From contig NC_009667.1 in the NCBI RefSeq assembly GCF_000017405.1, forward strand, positions 310,001 through 374,000: a stretch of 64,000 nt of DNA. Reading direction: 5' to 3'. The notes under the pieces were generated by a model, which was not told the DNA's origin, ran no database searches, and saw only the letters and a list, made by a program, of their open reading frames with translations. The DNA comes from Brucella anthropi ATCC 49188 (GTDB taxonomy: Bacteria > Pseudomonadota > Alphaproteobacteria > Rhizobiales > Rhizobiaceae). Position numbers and translations under genes: made by a program. Below, piece after piece: positions 45,666-55,293 of the stretch; within the stretch, counting starts at the first letter, position 1, and every line of letters starts with the position of its first letter.

Positions 45666-46793
45666 ATGAAATCCTGGAAGCAGATTGCCTTGTGCCTGCT
45701 CATAGCTGCGGCTGCCGTTGGCGGCTGGTATGCCTATAAGAACAAGAATGATGTGGTGAAGACCGCAGCAACGGGCGAGGAAGCGCCGAAAGGCGAAGGC
45801 GGGCGATCCGCACCACTCGTTGTTGTCGAGGCCGCCGGCGAAGAGACCATCAACAACCGTTTGACGGCTATCGGTTCGGCACGGGCTCTCAGCACCGTGT
45901 CGATAACCCCGTACTCCAGCGGTTACATGACGAAGCTTTACGTCAAGGCGGGCGATAGCGTGAAGGAAGGCGACTCGATTGCCGAACTTGACGCCGAGAC
46001 GGAAAAGATCGCTGTCGCTAAGGCCGAGACGGCGTTGAAGGATGCGCAGACGACACGCCAGCGCATTGCAAAATTGCGAGCGACGAACACCGCAACTGAA
46101 GTTCAGGTGGTTGAGACTGAGCTGGCGGTCGCCAATGCGCAGCTTGCTTTGCAGGACGCGCAGCTCGCCTTGAGCCGTCGCACGGTTCGTGCGCCAATCT
46201 CCGGTATTGTTGGTATTCTTCCTGTCAATGTGGGTAACTACATTACCGCACAGACTTCCATCGGTCGTATCGATGACCGGTCGAAAGTGCTGATCGATAT
46301 ATGGGTGCCAGAACGCTTCGCACCGCAAATCAAGGTTGGCCAGCCGTTGACAGCGGAATCGACCGCTTTCCCGGGTGAGACCTATAGCGGCGAGATCAAC
46401 GCGGTTGACAATATGCTGGATGAAGCCAGCCGTACGCTGCATGTTCGCGCAGAAGTGCCGAACACGCAGGATCGTCTGCGCGCGGGCATGTCGTTCTCCG
46501 TCACGGTTCTCTTTCCGGGTGATCGCTATCCTTCGGTCGACCCGCTGGCCATTCAATGGGGGGCTGACGGTTCCTATGTGTGGCGTGTTGAGGACGGTGT
46601 CGCCAAGAGAATTGTCGCGCGTATCGTTCAGCGCAATTCAACCAACATTCTCATCGATGGTCCGGTGAAGCAGGGCGACATGATCGTTACGCAAGGTGTT
46701 CAAACCGTGCGCGATGATGCGCCGGTACGTGTAAAGGACGAACAGGGTACGGCACTGGCTGATCCTGTTTCGATAACACGTACTGCAGGATGA
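45666..46793 (+). CDS. RND efflux periplasmic adaptor (membrane fusion) protein
   Basis: This 375-residue adaptor has an N-terminal membrane anchor or signal (SWKQIALCLLIAAAAVGGWYAYK), a split lipoyl domain (GYMTKLYVKAGDSVKEGDSIAELDAETEK and LSRRTVRAPISGIVGILPVNVGNYI), a short alpha-helical hairpin rich in Ala/Glu/Gln (residues 105-150), and a beta-barrel. No lipobox cysteine was seen. It links the RND pump encoded 10 bases downstream with an outer-membrane channel, which is not encoded here (probably a shared TolC-type protein elsewhere). Confidence 0.9.
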   Translation: MKSWKQIALCLLIAAAAVGGWYAYKNKNDVVKTAATGEEAPKGEGGRSAPLVVVEAAGEETINNRLTAIGSARALSTVSITPYSSGYMTKLYVKAGDSVKEGDSIAELDAETEKIAVAKAETALKDAQTTRQRIAKLRATNTATEVQVVETELAVANAQLALQDAQLALSRRTVRAPISGIVGILPVNVGNYITAQTSIGRIDDRSKVLIDIWVPERFAPQIKVGQPLTAESTAFPGETYSGEINAVDNMLDEASRTLHVRAEVPNTQDRLRAGMSFSVTVLFPGDRYPSVDPLAIQWGADGSYVWRVEDGVAKRIVARIVQRNSTNILIDGPVKQGDMIVTQGVQTVRDDAPVRVKDEQGTALADPVSITRTAG

Positions 46794-46803
46794 GGGTAAA
46801 CGC

Positions 46804-49800
46804 GTGACCGGTCACAATTCCTCATCCAGTAGCGGCGGATCGACGGCGCTTTTCATCCGTCGTCCAGTTTTTGCTTTCGTTATCAACGTTCTGATTGTCG
46901 TCGCGGGTCTTGCTGCTTTCACAGGCGTCGATATTCGCGAACTGCCGGACGTTGACCGGCCTGTGGTGACAATCAGCACGGATTTCAGTGGTGCATCCGC
47001 TGAAACTATTGACCGTCAGTTGACACAGGTTCTCGAAAACGCTGTCGCGCGCGTTTCGGGCGTAAAATCTATTTCTTCAACATCGTCGTTTGAACGCAGC
47101 CGCGTCACGGTGGAGTTCAACGATGGTGTAGACCTCAACGTTGCCGCCGCCGACATGCGCGATGCGATTTCCCGTGTCGCCAATGACGTGCCGGAAGAAG
47201 CGGACCCGTCGCGCATCATCAAGGCCGATTCCAACGCTGATCCCGTGATGCGTCTGGCGGTTACGTCCGACACCATGTCTGTCGATGACATGACGGTGCT
47301 GGTCGAAGACCAGATACAGGATATCCTCTCCGCGGTTCCGGGCGTGGCTGACGTCCAGATCAACGGTGACCGCGACAAGATATTCCGCATCGATATCAAT
47401 CAGGCGCGCCTTGCGAGCTATGGTCTGACCATTGCGGATATTTCTACGGCGCTTTCTTCCATGGGGCTGGACGCCCCTGCCGGTTCTTTGCGTAGCGCCG
47501 ATCAGTCCATCGTTGTCCGTGCCACGGCCAATCTGGAAAAGCCTGAGGATTTCGAGAACGTCTACATCAACGGACGCACGCAGATCCGCGATGTTGCTAC
47601 CGTCACGCTTGGGCCGGATATCGAAAGCTCGGCGGTCCGGTCCAACGGCAAGACGGCAATTGGTCTCGGCATCGTCCGTCAGGCACAGTCGAATACGCTC
47701 GATATCTCGGAGGGCATTCGGGCAGCGGTCGCCAATTTGCAGAAAACCTTGCCCGCGGGCGTGAATATCGCCGTTACCAGTGACGATGCGAATTTCATCA
47801 ATGGCGCTATCCACGAGGTGGAAATCGCACTGATCGCGTCAGTGATCATCGTTGTGGCGATTATCTTCGTGTTCCTCTGGGATATACGCGCAACGCTCAT
47901 CCCGGCCTTGTCCATGCCTGTCGCTTTGATCGGCACGATCGCCGCCATCTATCTGGCAGGATTCTCGGTCAATATTCTTACCCTTCTGGCTTTGGTGCTC
48001 GCCACAGGTCTCGTGGTCGATGACGCCATTGTTGTGTTGGAAAACGTTGTCCGGCGACGCAATCAGGGCATGGGGCCGCGTGCTGCGGCAGTCCTCGGCA
48101 CGCAGGAAGTCTTCTTCGCCGTTATTGCCACGACGCTGACTTTGGCGGCAGTCTTCGTTCCAATTTCGTTTCTGCCCGGGCAGGCGGGTGGTCTGTTCCG
48201 TGAATTCGGCTTCGTGCTGGCAATTGCTGTTCTTCTGTCATCTGTTGTTGCGTTGACGCTTTGCCCCATGCTTGCCTCTCGCTTCCTCAAGGAAGGGAAT
48301 GGCGAAGACGGCGGCCACGGTCCGCTTTTCCTGCGTCGTATTGGCGGCGGGCTTGCGACCTTCTATAAAAAGACGCTGCACATCTGTCTGTCGGCGCCAT
48401 TCGTTGTTGTGCTGGTGGCAATGCTTTTCGCAGGCGCATCCTTTGTCGGCTACGGTCTGATCCGTCAGGAACTGACGCCCTCGGAAGATCGTGCCGTTGC
48501 ACTGCTGCGTATCAATGGGCCGCAGGGCATCAGTGTGGAGTTCCTCCAGTCTCAGCTCGACAAGATTGAGGAGGCCGTCCAGCCTCTGCGCGATAGCGGT
48601 GAAATCATTACTACTTATGCCATCGCAGGTTCCGGCGGGTCGTCCAATAACGGCTTTGTTGTCCTGACGCTGGCACCGTGGAAGGAACGCGCGCGCAGCC
48701 AGCAGGAAATCATGGCTGACATTACCCAGCGCATCAAAGGCATAACGGCGGTGCGTATTTTTACCACCCAACCGAACAGCCTTGGTATTCGTGGTGCGGG
48801 CAACGGTTTGCAGTTTGCCATAGTCGGTAGCGATTATGCCAAGCTACAGCCTGCCGCGCAGGCGGTCGTTGCCGCGCTGGAAAAGGATCCACGGTTCGTG
48901 CAGCCGCGACTGTCCGTCGAGCCGACCCAGCCGCAGCTTTCCGTCGAGATCAATCGCGAACGAGCATCCGATCTTGGTATCGACATCACAGGGCTTGCGA
49001 ATGCTGTGCAGTCGGTACTCGACGGTCGCAAGATCGGATCGGTTTATGTCGGAGATCGCAGTTTCGATGTGAAACTCGTTGCCACCACCAACCCGATCAA
49101 CGATCCGACCGATCTTGAAAACATATTCATGAAGACGACGGACGGTCGTTATGTGCCGATGTCGTCTATTGCTACGGTCGTTGAGAAAGCGGTTCCGCCG
49201 CAGCTTGATCGCGAGACGCGCCAGCGCTCGGTGTCCATAACGACAAATCTGCGCGACGATTTCGCGTTGGGCGATGCCTATAAGGTCGCACAGGAAATCG
49301 CGGCACCTTTGCTGCCTCCGGGAAGCCATATCATTCCGCTGGCGGAAGCTTCGACGCTCAGCGAAACATCAAGCGGCCTGGCAATGGTGTTCGGTTTTGC
49401 CATCATCATCATTCTTCTGGTGCTGGCAGCGCAGTTTGAAAGCTTTGTCAGTGCGCTGATCGTGATGGCGACGGTTCCTCTCGGGCTTGGTTGTGCGGTT
49501 TTTGCGATGCTGCTCACAGGTACGAGCCTGAACGTCTACAGCCAGATCGGTCTCGTGCTTCTGGTCGGCATCATGGCCAAGAATGGTATCCTGATTGTCG
49601 AATTCGCAGATCAATTGCGTGACAGGGGCTTGAGCGTTCGAGAAGCAATCGAGGAAGCATCCAACATTCGTCTTCGCCCGGTCTGCATGACGATGATCTG
49701 CGCCGTGCTTGGCGGTGTGCCGCTGGTTTTGGCAAGTGGCGCTGGCGCAGAAGCCCGTGTGGCTCTGGGCTGGGTCATTGTGGGTGGTCTTGGATTAGCA

Positions 49801-49956
49801 ACGATTGCTACGCTTTATGTAACGCCGGTCGCCTATCTGCTGCTGGGACGCTTTACGCAGCCCAAAGCCGAAGAGGAAGCACGGCTCGAAAGAGAGCTGA
49901 ACTACGCCCTTAAAGGGAAGTCACAAAAGGGTGGCACGGCTGAACCGGCGGAATAA
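46804..49956 (+). CDS. RND-family multidrug efflux pump, inner-membrane subunit
   Basis: This 1050-residue proton-driven pump of the HAE1/AcrB-like family has the usual pair of six-helix blocks and two large periplasmic loops. Seen are the N-terminal FIRRPVFAFVINVLIVVAG, the porter region VSGVKSISSTSSFERSRVTVEF, the transmembrane-4 proton relay GLVVDDAIVVLENVVRR with its paired aspartates, GLVLLVGIMAKNGILIVEFADQLR in the second half, and RLRPVCMTMICAVLGGVPLV. The start is a GTG at 46804. It is encoded with its adaptor only. The substrates are unknown. Confidence 0.93.
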   Translation: MTGHNSSSSSGGSTALFIRRPVFAFVINVLIVVAGLAAFTGVDIRELPDVDRPVVTISTDFSGASAETIDRQLTQVLENAVARVSGVKSISSTSSFERSRVTVEFNDGVDLNVAAADMRDAISRVANDVPEEADPSRIIKADSNADPVMRLAVTSDTMSVDDMTVLVEDQIQDILSAVPGVADVQINGDRDKIFRIDINQARLASYGLTIADISTALSSMGLDAPAGSLRSADQSIVVRATANLEKPEDFENVYINGRTQIRDVATVTLGPDIESSAVRSNGKTAIGLGIVRQAQSNTLDISEGIRAAVANLQKTLPAGVNIAVTSDDANFINGAIHEVEIALIASVIIVVAIIFVFLWDIRATLIPALSMPVALIGTIAAIYLAGFSVNILTLLALVLATGLVVDDAIVVLENVVRRRNQGMGPRAAAVLGTQEVFFAVIATTLTLAAVFVPISFLPGQAGGLFREFGFVLAIAVLLSSVVALTLCPMLASRFLKEGNGEDGGHGPLFLRRIGGGLATFYKKTLHICLSAPFVVVLVAMLFAGASFVGYGLIRQELTPSEDRAVALLRINGPQGISVEFLQSQLDKIEEAVQPLRDSGEIITTYAIAGSGGSSNNGFVVLTLAPWKERARSQQEIMADITQRIKGITAVRIFTTQPNSLGIRGAGNGLQFAIVGSDYAKLQPAAQAVVAALEKDPRFVQPRLSVEPTQPQLSVEINRERASDLGIDITGLANAVQSVLDGRKIGSVYVGDRSFDVKLVATTNPINDPTDLENIFMKTTDGRYVPMSSIATVVEKAVPPQLDRETRQRSVSITTNLRDDFALGDAYKVAQEIAAPLLPPGSHIIPLAEASTLSETSSGLAMVFGFAIIIILLVLAAQFESFVSALIVMATVPLGLGCAVFAMLLTGTSLNVYSQIGLVLLVGIMAKNGILIVEFADQLRDRGLSVREAIEEASNIRLRPVCMTMICAVLGGVPLVLASGAGAEARVALGWVIVGGLGLATIATLYVTPVAYLLLGRFTQPKAEEEARLERELNYALKGKSQKGGTAEPAE

Positions 49957-49964
49957 ACAAAAAG

Positions 49965-49992
49965 AAACCGGCCTTTTGGGGCCGGTTTTTTT
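49965..49992. terminator. Bidirectional terminator after the RND pump gene
   Basis: A perfect 9-bp stem (49965-49973 with 49980-49988, loop TTTTGG) runs into seven T on the plus strand. The minus strand reads TTTCTTTTTG after the stem, so it also ends the convergent binding-protein gene. Confidence 0.88.
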
Positions 49993-50008
49993 GCTGTTTT
50001 GAACGGGA

Positions 50009-51007
50009 TCACTTCTTCATGGCGTCGGTTATCTTGGCTGTCCACGCGCCTTCCGGTTTCTTGGTGATGACGGGGTCAGAGCCACCGCCCAGAAGCGTTT
50101 CCACGGTGCGGTCGGCAGCCGCCACATCAAGGGTGCCATCGGAGCCGTCAACCAGCTTGCCGATTTCCTTGACCATACGTTCCTGAACTTCCTTGGTCTG
50201 AGCACCGGAAGCATCGTTGTCGAGTATGATATCAGCTGCTTCTCCAGGGTTCTCGGATGCGTATTTCCAGCCCTTCATTGAGGCACGGACAAAACGGGCG
50301 AGCTTGTCGACCATTGCCGGATCATCTAGGCTCTTTTCCAGCACATAGAGACCGTCTTCCAGCGTGGCGACGCCTTGCTCTTCATATGGGAAGACGACAA
50401 GCTGATCGGCTGGAATGCCTGCATCAATCACCTGCCAATATTCATTATAGGTCATTGTAGAAATGCAGTCGGCCTGCTTCTGGATCAGCGGGTCGACGTT
50501 GAAGCCCTGCTTGAGCACGGTCACGCCATCCTTGCCGCCTTCGGTCGGAATTTTCAGATGGCTCATCCATGACAGGAACGGGTATTCATTGCCGCCGAAC
50601 CAGACACCGAGCGTGCGGCCCTTGAAGTCTTCCGGCTTGGTGATGTTAGTATCCTTGCGGCAGGTCAGCATCATGCCGGATTTCTTGAAAGGCTGGGCGA
50701 TGTTGACGAGCGGGACGCCTTTTTCGCGGGTCGCGAGCGCCGACGGCATCCAGTCAACCACAACATCCGCGCCACCACCGGCAATCACCTGCGGCGGAGC
50801 GACGTCCGGTCCGCCCGGTTTGATATCGACATCGAGATTTTCTTCCTCATAGAAGCCTTTGTCCTTGGCTACATAGTAACCGGCAAATTGCCCCTGCGTC
50901 ACCCATTTGAGCTGCAAGGTCAGCTTGTCGGCTGCCATTGCCGAACTGCTCATAAGCGCGAGCGCCAGTCCGGCTGTTCCAAGGCATAAAGAAATTGCCT
51001 TTTTCAT
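50009..51007 (-). CDS. NMT1/THI5-type ABC binding protein, pyrimidine-related import
   Basis: This is a 332-residue periplasmic binding protein. The signal peptide (AISLCLGTAGLALALMSSSAMA) is cleaved near residue 23, followed by DKLTLQLKWVTQGQFAGYYVAKDKGFYEEENLDV. That is the opening of the NMT1 family, which binds pyrimidines and their precursors or breakdown products. The ATG at 51007 with AGGAGA upstream is used. It is the last gene of a minus-strand set with two permeases, an ATPase, dihydropyrimidinase and an amidohydrolase, so uracil, thymine or a dihydro or carbamoyl derivative is the likely ligand. A palindromic repeat separates it from the permease gene. Confidence 0.87.
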   Translation of the reverse strand: MKKAISLCLGTAGLALALMSSSAMAADKLTLQLKWVTQGQFAGYYVAKDKGFYEEENLDVDIKPGGPDVAPPQVIAGGGADVVVDWMPSALATREKGVPLVNIAQPFKKSGMMLTCRKDTNITKPEDFKGRTLGVWFGGNEYPFLSWMSHLKIPTEGGKDGVTVLKQGFNVDPLIQKQADCISTMTYNEYWQVIDAGIPADQLVVFPYEEQGVATLEDGLYVLEKSLDDPAMVDKLARFVRASMKGWKYASENPGEAADIILDNDASGAQTKEVQERMVKEIGKLVDGSDGTLDVAAADRTVETLLGGGSDPVITKKPEGAWTAKITDAMKK

Positions 51008-51036
51008 TTCAGTTCTCCTCTGGTTCTTTTTATTGC

Positions 51037-51083
51037 CGCGCATTTTGCCCGAAAACCGGTTCCCACTTTTCGGAATGCACTTT
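51037..51083. repeat. Rhizobiales-type palindromic repeat, copy 2
   Basis: This is about 80% identical by eye to 34921-34967. GCGCAT with ATGCAC, and CCGAAAA with TTTTCGG, form nested stems around CCGGTTCCCAC. It lies between the permease and binding-protein genes of the importer, where the RNA hairpin could separate their expression levels. Confidence 0.75.
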
Positions 51084-51120
51084 GGTCTGCCTTATTTTTG
51101 CAGATGCCAATTATTCAGGC

Positions 51121-51981
51121 TTATGCCCTCCTGTATGAAGGGTGCCAGAATGTCATTCTGCGCTCGATCAGCGCGATCAGCCCATAAGAGAGCGATCCCG
51201 CAAGAGCAGCTACAAAGATTTCAGCCCAAACCATATCCACATTCATGCGCCCGATTTCCGCAGAGATGCGGAACCCCATGCCGACAATCGGCGTGCCAAA
51301 AAACTCCGCCACGATCGCTCCGATAAGTGCGAGGGTGGAATTGATCTTGAGAGCGTTGAATATGAACGGCATGGCCGCTGGGAGACGCAGCTTGAACAAT
51401 GTCTGCCAGTAGCTTGAGCCGTAGGTTTCCATCATGTCCCGTTCCATTGCCCCGGTACTGGCAAGGCCCGCAACCGTGTTCACCAGCATAGGGAAGAAGG
51501 TCATGATGATGACCACCGCTGCCTTCGATTGCCAGTCGAAGCCAAACCACATCACCATGATCGGTGCGACGCCCACGATTGGAAGTGCTGCAGCCAGATT
51601 GCCGAGCGGCAACAGGCCTTTACGCAGGAATGGAATCCGGTCGGCGATGATGGCGGTTATGAAACCGAGACCGCATCCCGCCACATAGCCGATGATGACG
51701 GCCTTCAGAAAGGTCTGTCGGAAATCCGCCCAGAGAATTGGTACGGACGCCGTTATGCGTGCCCAGATTGCTGATGGTGCTGGAAGGAGAACCTGAGGAA
51801 TAGCGAAAAGCCGGACGGTTACTTCCCAGAGCAATAACATCGCGATGCCAAAGAGCGCTGGCACTGCGATATCCAGAAGCTTTTGGCCCAAAGGGTTACG
51901 GGTCTTGAGACTTGCGACCCAACCCACAACCAGCCATGAAACAGCTATTAGCGCTATGACGGATAGGATGCCTGTCATCAT
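51121..51981 (-). CDS. ABC importer permease (SsuC/TauC-like), pyrimidine locus
   Basis: This is a 286-residue permease of the nitrate/taurine/NMT1 group, with about six hydrophobic segments. The coupling motif ETYGSSYWQTLFKLRLPAAMPFIF replaces the usual EAA form, as expected in this group. The ATG at 51981 overlaps the stop of the other permease gene by 4 bases; the longer open frame upstream is shadow. It forms a heterodimer with the permease encoded at 51978-52871. Confidence 0.88.
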   Translation of the reverse strand: MMTGILSVIALIAVSWLVVGWVASLKTRNPLGQKLLDIAVPALFGIAMLLLWEVTVRLFAIPQVLLPAPSAIWARITASVPILWADFRQTFLKAVIIGYVAGCGLGFITAIIADRIPFLRKGLLPLGNLAAALPIVGVAPIMVMWFGFDWQSKAAVVIIMTFFPMLVNTVAGLASTGAMERDMMETYGSSYWQTLFKLRLPAAMPFIFNALKINSTLALIGAIVAEFFGTPIVGMGFRISAEIGRMNVDMVWAEIFVAALAGSLSYGLIALIERRMTFWHPSYRRA

Positions 51982-52871
51982 GTGGCTGCCCTTTCCGGCT
52001 TTACACCCATGCGTCGGTTCACAAGCTGTGCCGCGACGCCAATCAGCGCAACCAGCACCGCAGCCATCAGAGCAGCGGCAACGAGTGCTGCCCATATCTG
52101 CACGGTCTGGCCATAGTACGAGCCTGCAAGCAGCCGAGCACCAAGACCGGCGACTGCACCGGTTGGCAATTCACCGACAATAGCGCCAACGAGGCTGATC
52201 GCGACGGCGATCTGCATCGATGTGAACAGGAATGGCATGGCCGCAGGCCAGCGCAGTTTCCAGAACACCTGCGATCTTGATGCATTATAGGTGCGCATGA
52301 GGTCGAGATGCATCACATCAGGCGATCTCAGCCCCTTCACCATTCCCACTGCCACGGGAAAGAAAGAGAGATAGGTGGAGATGATAGCTTTGGGCAGCAA
52401 GCCCGATATGCCAATGGCATTCAGGACCACGATAATCATCGGCGCGATGGCGAGGATCGGGATCGTTTGTGAGGTGATGATCCATGGCATCAGGCTCTTG
52501 TCGAGTGTGCGGGAATGAACAATTCCTACAGCGAGAAGAACGCCCAGCGCCGACCCAAGCACAAAACCGAGCAGGGTGGACGATAGTGTGACCCATCCGT
52601 GATAGATCAGGCTGCGCTTGGAACTCGGTTTGACACCGAAGACGGTTTTCCAGATTTCTTCAGCTACCTGATGCGGTGCGGGCAGGACCGGTCGGTCCTG
52701 ATGCATCGTATTGGCGACAAGCGTCGAGAAGGTGATTTCTGTCCCTGCGCGTGTCGCCTGATCACGCTCAAACGGGGCGTTGAGTACCACCGCTAGGCCG
52801 TACCAAAGCGCAATAATGACGGCGAGTATAGTCGCCACGGGGATGAATCTGTCGTGCAGGAAGCCTTTCAT
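51978..52871 (-). CDS. ABC importer permease, second subunit, pyrimidine locus
   Basis: This 297-residue permease is of the same group. A first hydrophobic segment is followed by a hydrophilic stretch of about 60 residues, longer than in its partner, then the six-helix core with the coupling motif RTYNASRSQVFWKLRWPAAMPFLF. It follows the ATPase gene by 36 bases and is coupled to the next permease by ATGA. Confidence 0.88.
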   Translation of the reverse strand: MKGFLHDRFIPVATILAVIIALWYGLAVVLNAPFERDQATRAGTEITFSTLVANTMHQDRPVLPAPHQVAEEIWKTVFGVKPSSKRSLIYHGWVTLSSTLLGFVLGSALGVLLAVGIVHSRTLDKSLMPWIITSQTIPILAIAPMIIVVLNAIGISGLLPKAIISTYLSFFPVAVGMVKGLRSPDVMHLDLMRTYNASRSQVFWKLRWPAAMPFLFTSMQIAVAISLVGAIVGELPTGAVAGLGARLLAGSYYGQTVQIWAALVAAALMAAVLVALIGVAAQLVNRRMGVKPERAAT

Positions 52872-52907
52872 GGACGATCTCCAGCACGATGCCGTTGAAA
52901 AGTGCCC

Positions 52908-53774
52908 TTATTCATGGATGTGCCCCAAACGCAAACCCTCACGGACGCGGTGGGCAATTTTCAGGAACGCTTCGGACTCCCTGATTTCAAGTGGTCTGTC
53001 CGGGCCAAGATCGCAATCGATGATTTCATGAATGCGGCCTGGGCGCGGGCTCATGACAACGATCTTGGTTGAGAGAAACACCGCTTCCGGGATCGAGTGT
53101 GTGACGAAAATCACTGTTTTGCGGGTTGCTGCCCAAAGCTTGAGAAGCTGTTCGTTGAGATGATCGCGCACGATTTCGTCCAGAGCGCCGAAGGGCTCGT
53201 CCATCAGCAGCATATCAGGATCGAATGATAATGCGCGGGCTATCGATGCGCGCTGTTGCATGCCGCCGGAAAGCTGCCAGGGATATTTTTTGTCAAAGCC
53301 TGAGAGATTGACGAGCGCGAGGTTCTTTTCGATCCGCTCGCGCCTTTCTGCCTTGGAGAACCCCATAATCTCCAGCGGCAGGCTGATATTGTCTTCGATG
53401 GTGCGCCACGGAAACAGAGCGGCCGCCTGAAATACGTAACCATAGGACCGGTCGAGGCGGGCTTGCTCCGGTGTTTTGCCGTTGACCGTGACAGAACCTG
53501 ATGTCGGTTGCTCCAGATCGGCCACGACGCGCATCAGCGTAGTCTTGCCGCATCCCGAAGGTCCGATGAAGGAAACGAACTCGCCGCGCTTGACGGCAAG
53601 ATCAATATTGGACAGCGCATGGACAGGTCCGTCATTCGTCTCGAAGACGAGCGACAAGTCTTTGATGTCGATCACTGTCTGCGCATTTGCCTCGCCCCTC
53701 CCATTATCCCTGGATCGGGTGGCCATGCTGTCATTCAAGTTCATGCGCGGTTCCCGAAGCTGGACGATGGCCAT
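52908..53774 (-). CDS. ABC importer ATPase (SsuB/TauB-like), pyrimidine locus
   Basis: This 288-residue ATPase has Walker A GPSGCGKTT, signature LSGGMQQRASIARAL, Walker B MLLMDEPFGALDE and switch VTHSIPEAVFL. The LSGGMQQR form and the serine after the switch His are typical of the nitrate/sulfonate/NMT1 importer group. The ATG at 53774 has AGGGGTCTGAG in front; starts 11 or 17 codons later are possible because the first 35 residues are not part of the domain. It starts three bases after the dihydropyrimidinase stop. Confidence 0.9.
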   Translation of the reverse strand: MAIVQLREPRMNLNDSMATRSRDNGRGEANAQTVIDIKDLSLVFETNDGPVHALSNIDLAVKRGEFVSFIGPSGCGKTTLMRVVADLEQPTSGSVTVNGKTPEQARLDRSYGYVFQAAALFPWRTIEDNISLPLEIMGFSKAERRERIEKNLALVNLSGFDKKYPWQLSGGMQQRASIARALSFDPDMLLMDEPFGALDEIVRDHLNEQLLKLWAATRKTVIFVTHSIPEAVFLSTKIVVMSPRPGRIHEIIDCDLGPDRPLEIRESEAFLKIAHRVREGLRLGHIHE

Positions 53775-53777
53775 GTC

Positions 53778-55232
53778 TCAGACCCCTATCGGCATATGTT
53801 CGGCGCTGCGTTCCACCTTGCGCGGCGCAACGATTTCCTTCCATTGTGACAGCGCCCGATTGACGGCACCGTTCGGTTCGCGCTCGATGAAGCGCCCGTC
53901 GCCTGGCTCTGCCTTGACGTGTCCCTTGTCGAAAGCGATACGTCCGCGTGAAAGCGTCGTCCTCGGCAGGCCCTTGAGCTCAAAACCTTCGAACACGTTG
54001 TAATCAATCGAGGAAAGCTGTGTTTTTGCAGAAACCTTCTTGGTTGCCTCCGGATCCCAGATGACAAGATCAGCGTCAGCACCCGGCAGCACTGCGCCTT
54101 TCTGCGGATAGATGTTCAAGATCTTGGCAATGTTTGTCGAGGTGACAGCAACAAATTCATTTGGCGTCAGGCGACCAGTGCGCACGCCGCGCGACCACAA
54201 CACTGGCATACGTTCTTCCAGACCACCCGTTCCATTCGGAATCTTGGTGAAATTGCCGATGCCGTAACGCTTCTGTTCAGTAGTGAATGCGCAATGGTCG
54301 GTTGCAACGCATTGCAGGCTTCCAGCCGCAAGACCGGCCCAGAGACTATCCTGATTGACCTTGTCACGGAATGGCGGAGACATTACCCGGCGTGCCGCAT
54401 AATCCCAATCCTTGTTATGATATTCGCTTTCGTCCAGCGTCAGATGCTGGATCAGCGGCTCGCCGAACACGCGCATACCCTTTTGCCGGGCGCGGCGGAT
54501 CGCTTCATGGCTCTGTTCGCAGGAAACATGCACGACATAGAGCGGAACGCCTGCCTGATCGGCAATCATGATCGCGCGATTGGTTGCTTCACCCTCCACT
54601 TCCGGCGGACGCGAATAGGCATGGGCTTCCGGTCCGTCATTGCCTTCGGCCATCAGTTTAGCCTGCAGCTGCGCAACGATATCGCCGTTTTCAGCATGGA
54701 CGAGCGGCATGGCGCCCAGTTCAGCACAACGCTGGAACGACGCGAACATCTCGTCATCATTCACCATCAACGCGCCCTTATAGGCCATGAAGTGTTTGAA
54801 GGTGTTGATGCCGCGCTTCACCACCTCGGCCATTTCGTTGAACGTGCGCTCGTTCCAGCCGGTAATCGCCATGTGGAACGAATAATCGGTGCGCGCCTTG
54901 CCAGCCTTCTGGAACCACTCCTGAAGCGCGTCGAGCAGGTTACCTTCGGAATCCGGCAGCACGAAATCGACCACCATCGTCGTGCCGCCGGAAAGGGCGG
55001 CCGCAGTTCCGGTATCGAAATCGTCGGAAGAATAGGTCCCCATGAAGGGCATTTGCAGATGGGTGTGCGGGTCGATGCCACCCGGCATGATATAACAGCC
55101 GGATGCATCTATGACTTCATCGCCGGAGAGATTGTCGCCGACAGCAACAATCTTTTCGCCTTCGATGAGAACATCGGCTTTAAAGGTGCGGTCAGCCGTG
55201 ATGACGGTTCCGCCTTTGATGACCTTTGCCAT
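53778..55232 (-). CDS. hydA: Dihydropyrimidinase (D-hydantoinase)
   Basis: This 484-residue zinc amidohydrolase opens the ring of dihydrouracil and dihydrothymine, giving N-carbamoyl-beta-amino acids. The metal histidines are in GGIDPHTHLQMPFMG and the carboxylated lysine in FKHFMAYKGAL. Other ligands are in MPLVHAENGD and LYVVHVSCEQ, and the aspartate in CVATDHCAF. Family length is right. It follows the N-carbamoyl amidohydrolase gene by 61 bases, so steps two and three of the reductive pathway are adjacent. No dihydropyrimidine dehydrogenase (step one) is encoded in the window. Confidence 0.95.
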   Translation of the reverse strand: MAKVIKGGTVITADRTFKADVLIEGEKIVAVGDNLSGDEVIDASGCYIMPGGIDPHTHLQMPFMGTYSSDDFDTGTAAALSGGTTMVVDFVLPDSEGNLLDALQEWFQKAGKARTDYSFHMAITGWNERTFNEMAEVVKRGINTFKHFMAYKGALMVNDDEMFASFQRCAELGAMPLVHAENGDIVAQLQAKLMAEGNDGPEAHAYSRPPEVEGEATNRAIMIADQAGVPLYVVHVSCEQSHEAIRRARQKGMRVFGEPLIQHLTLDESEYHNKDWDYAARRVMSPPFRDKVNQDSLWAGLAAGSLQCVATDHCAFTTEQKRYGIGNFTKIPNGTGGLEERMPVLWSRGVRTGRLTPNEFVAVTSTNIAKILNIYPQKGAVLPGADADLVIWDPEATKKVSAKTQLSSIDYNVFEGFELKGLPRTTLSRGRIAFDKGHVKAEPGDGRFIEREPNGAVNRALSQWKEIVAPRKVERSAEHMPIGV

Positions 55233-55293
55233 TGTTCGTCGTTCCCCTTTTTGGTTTTGTTGCGAACAGTAGCAGTAGTGGATGGTTGTGAAA

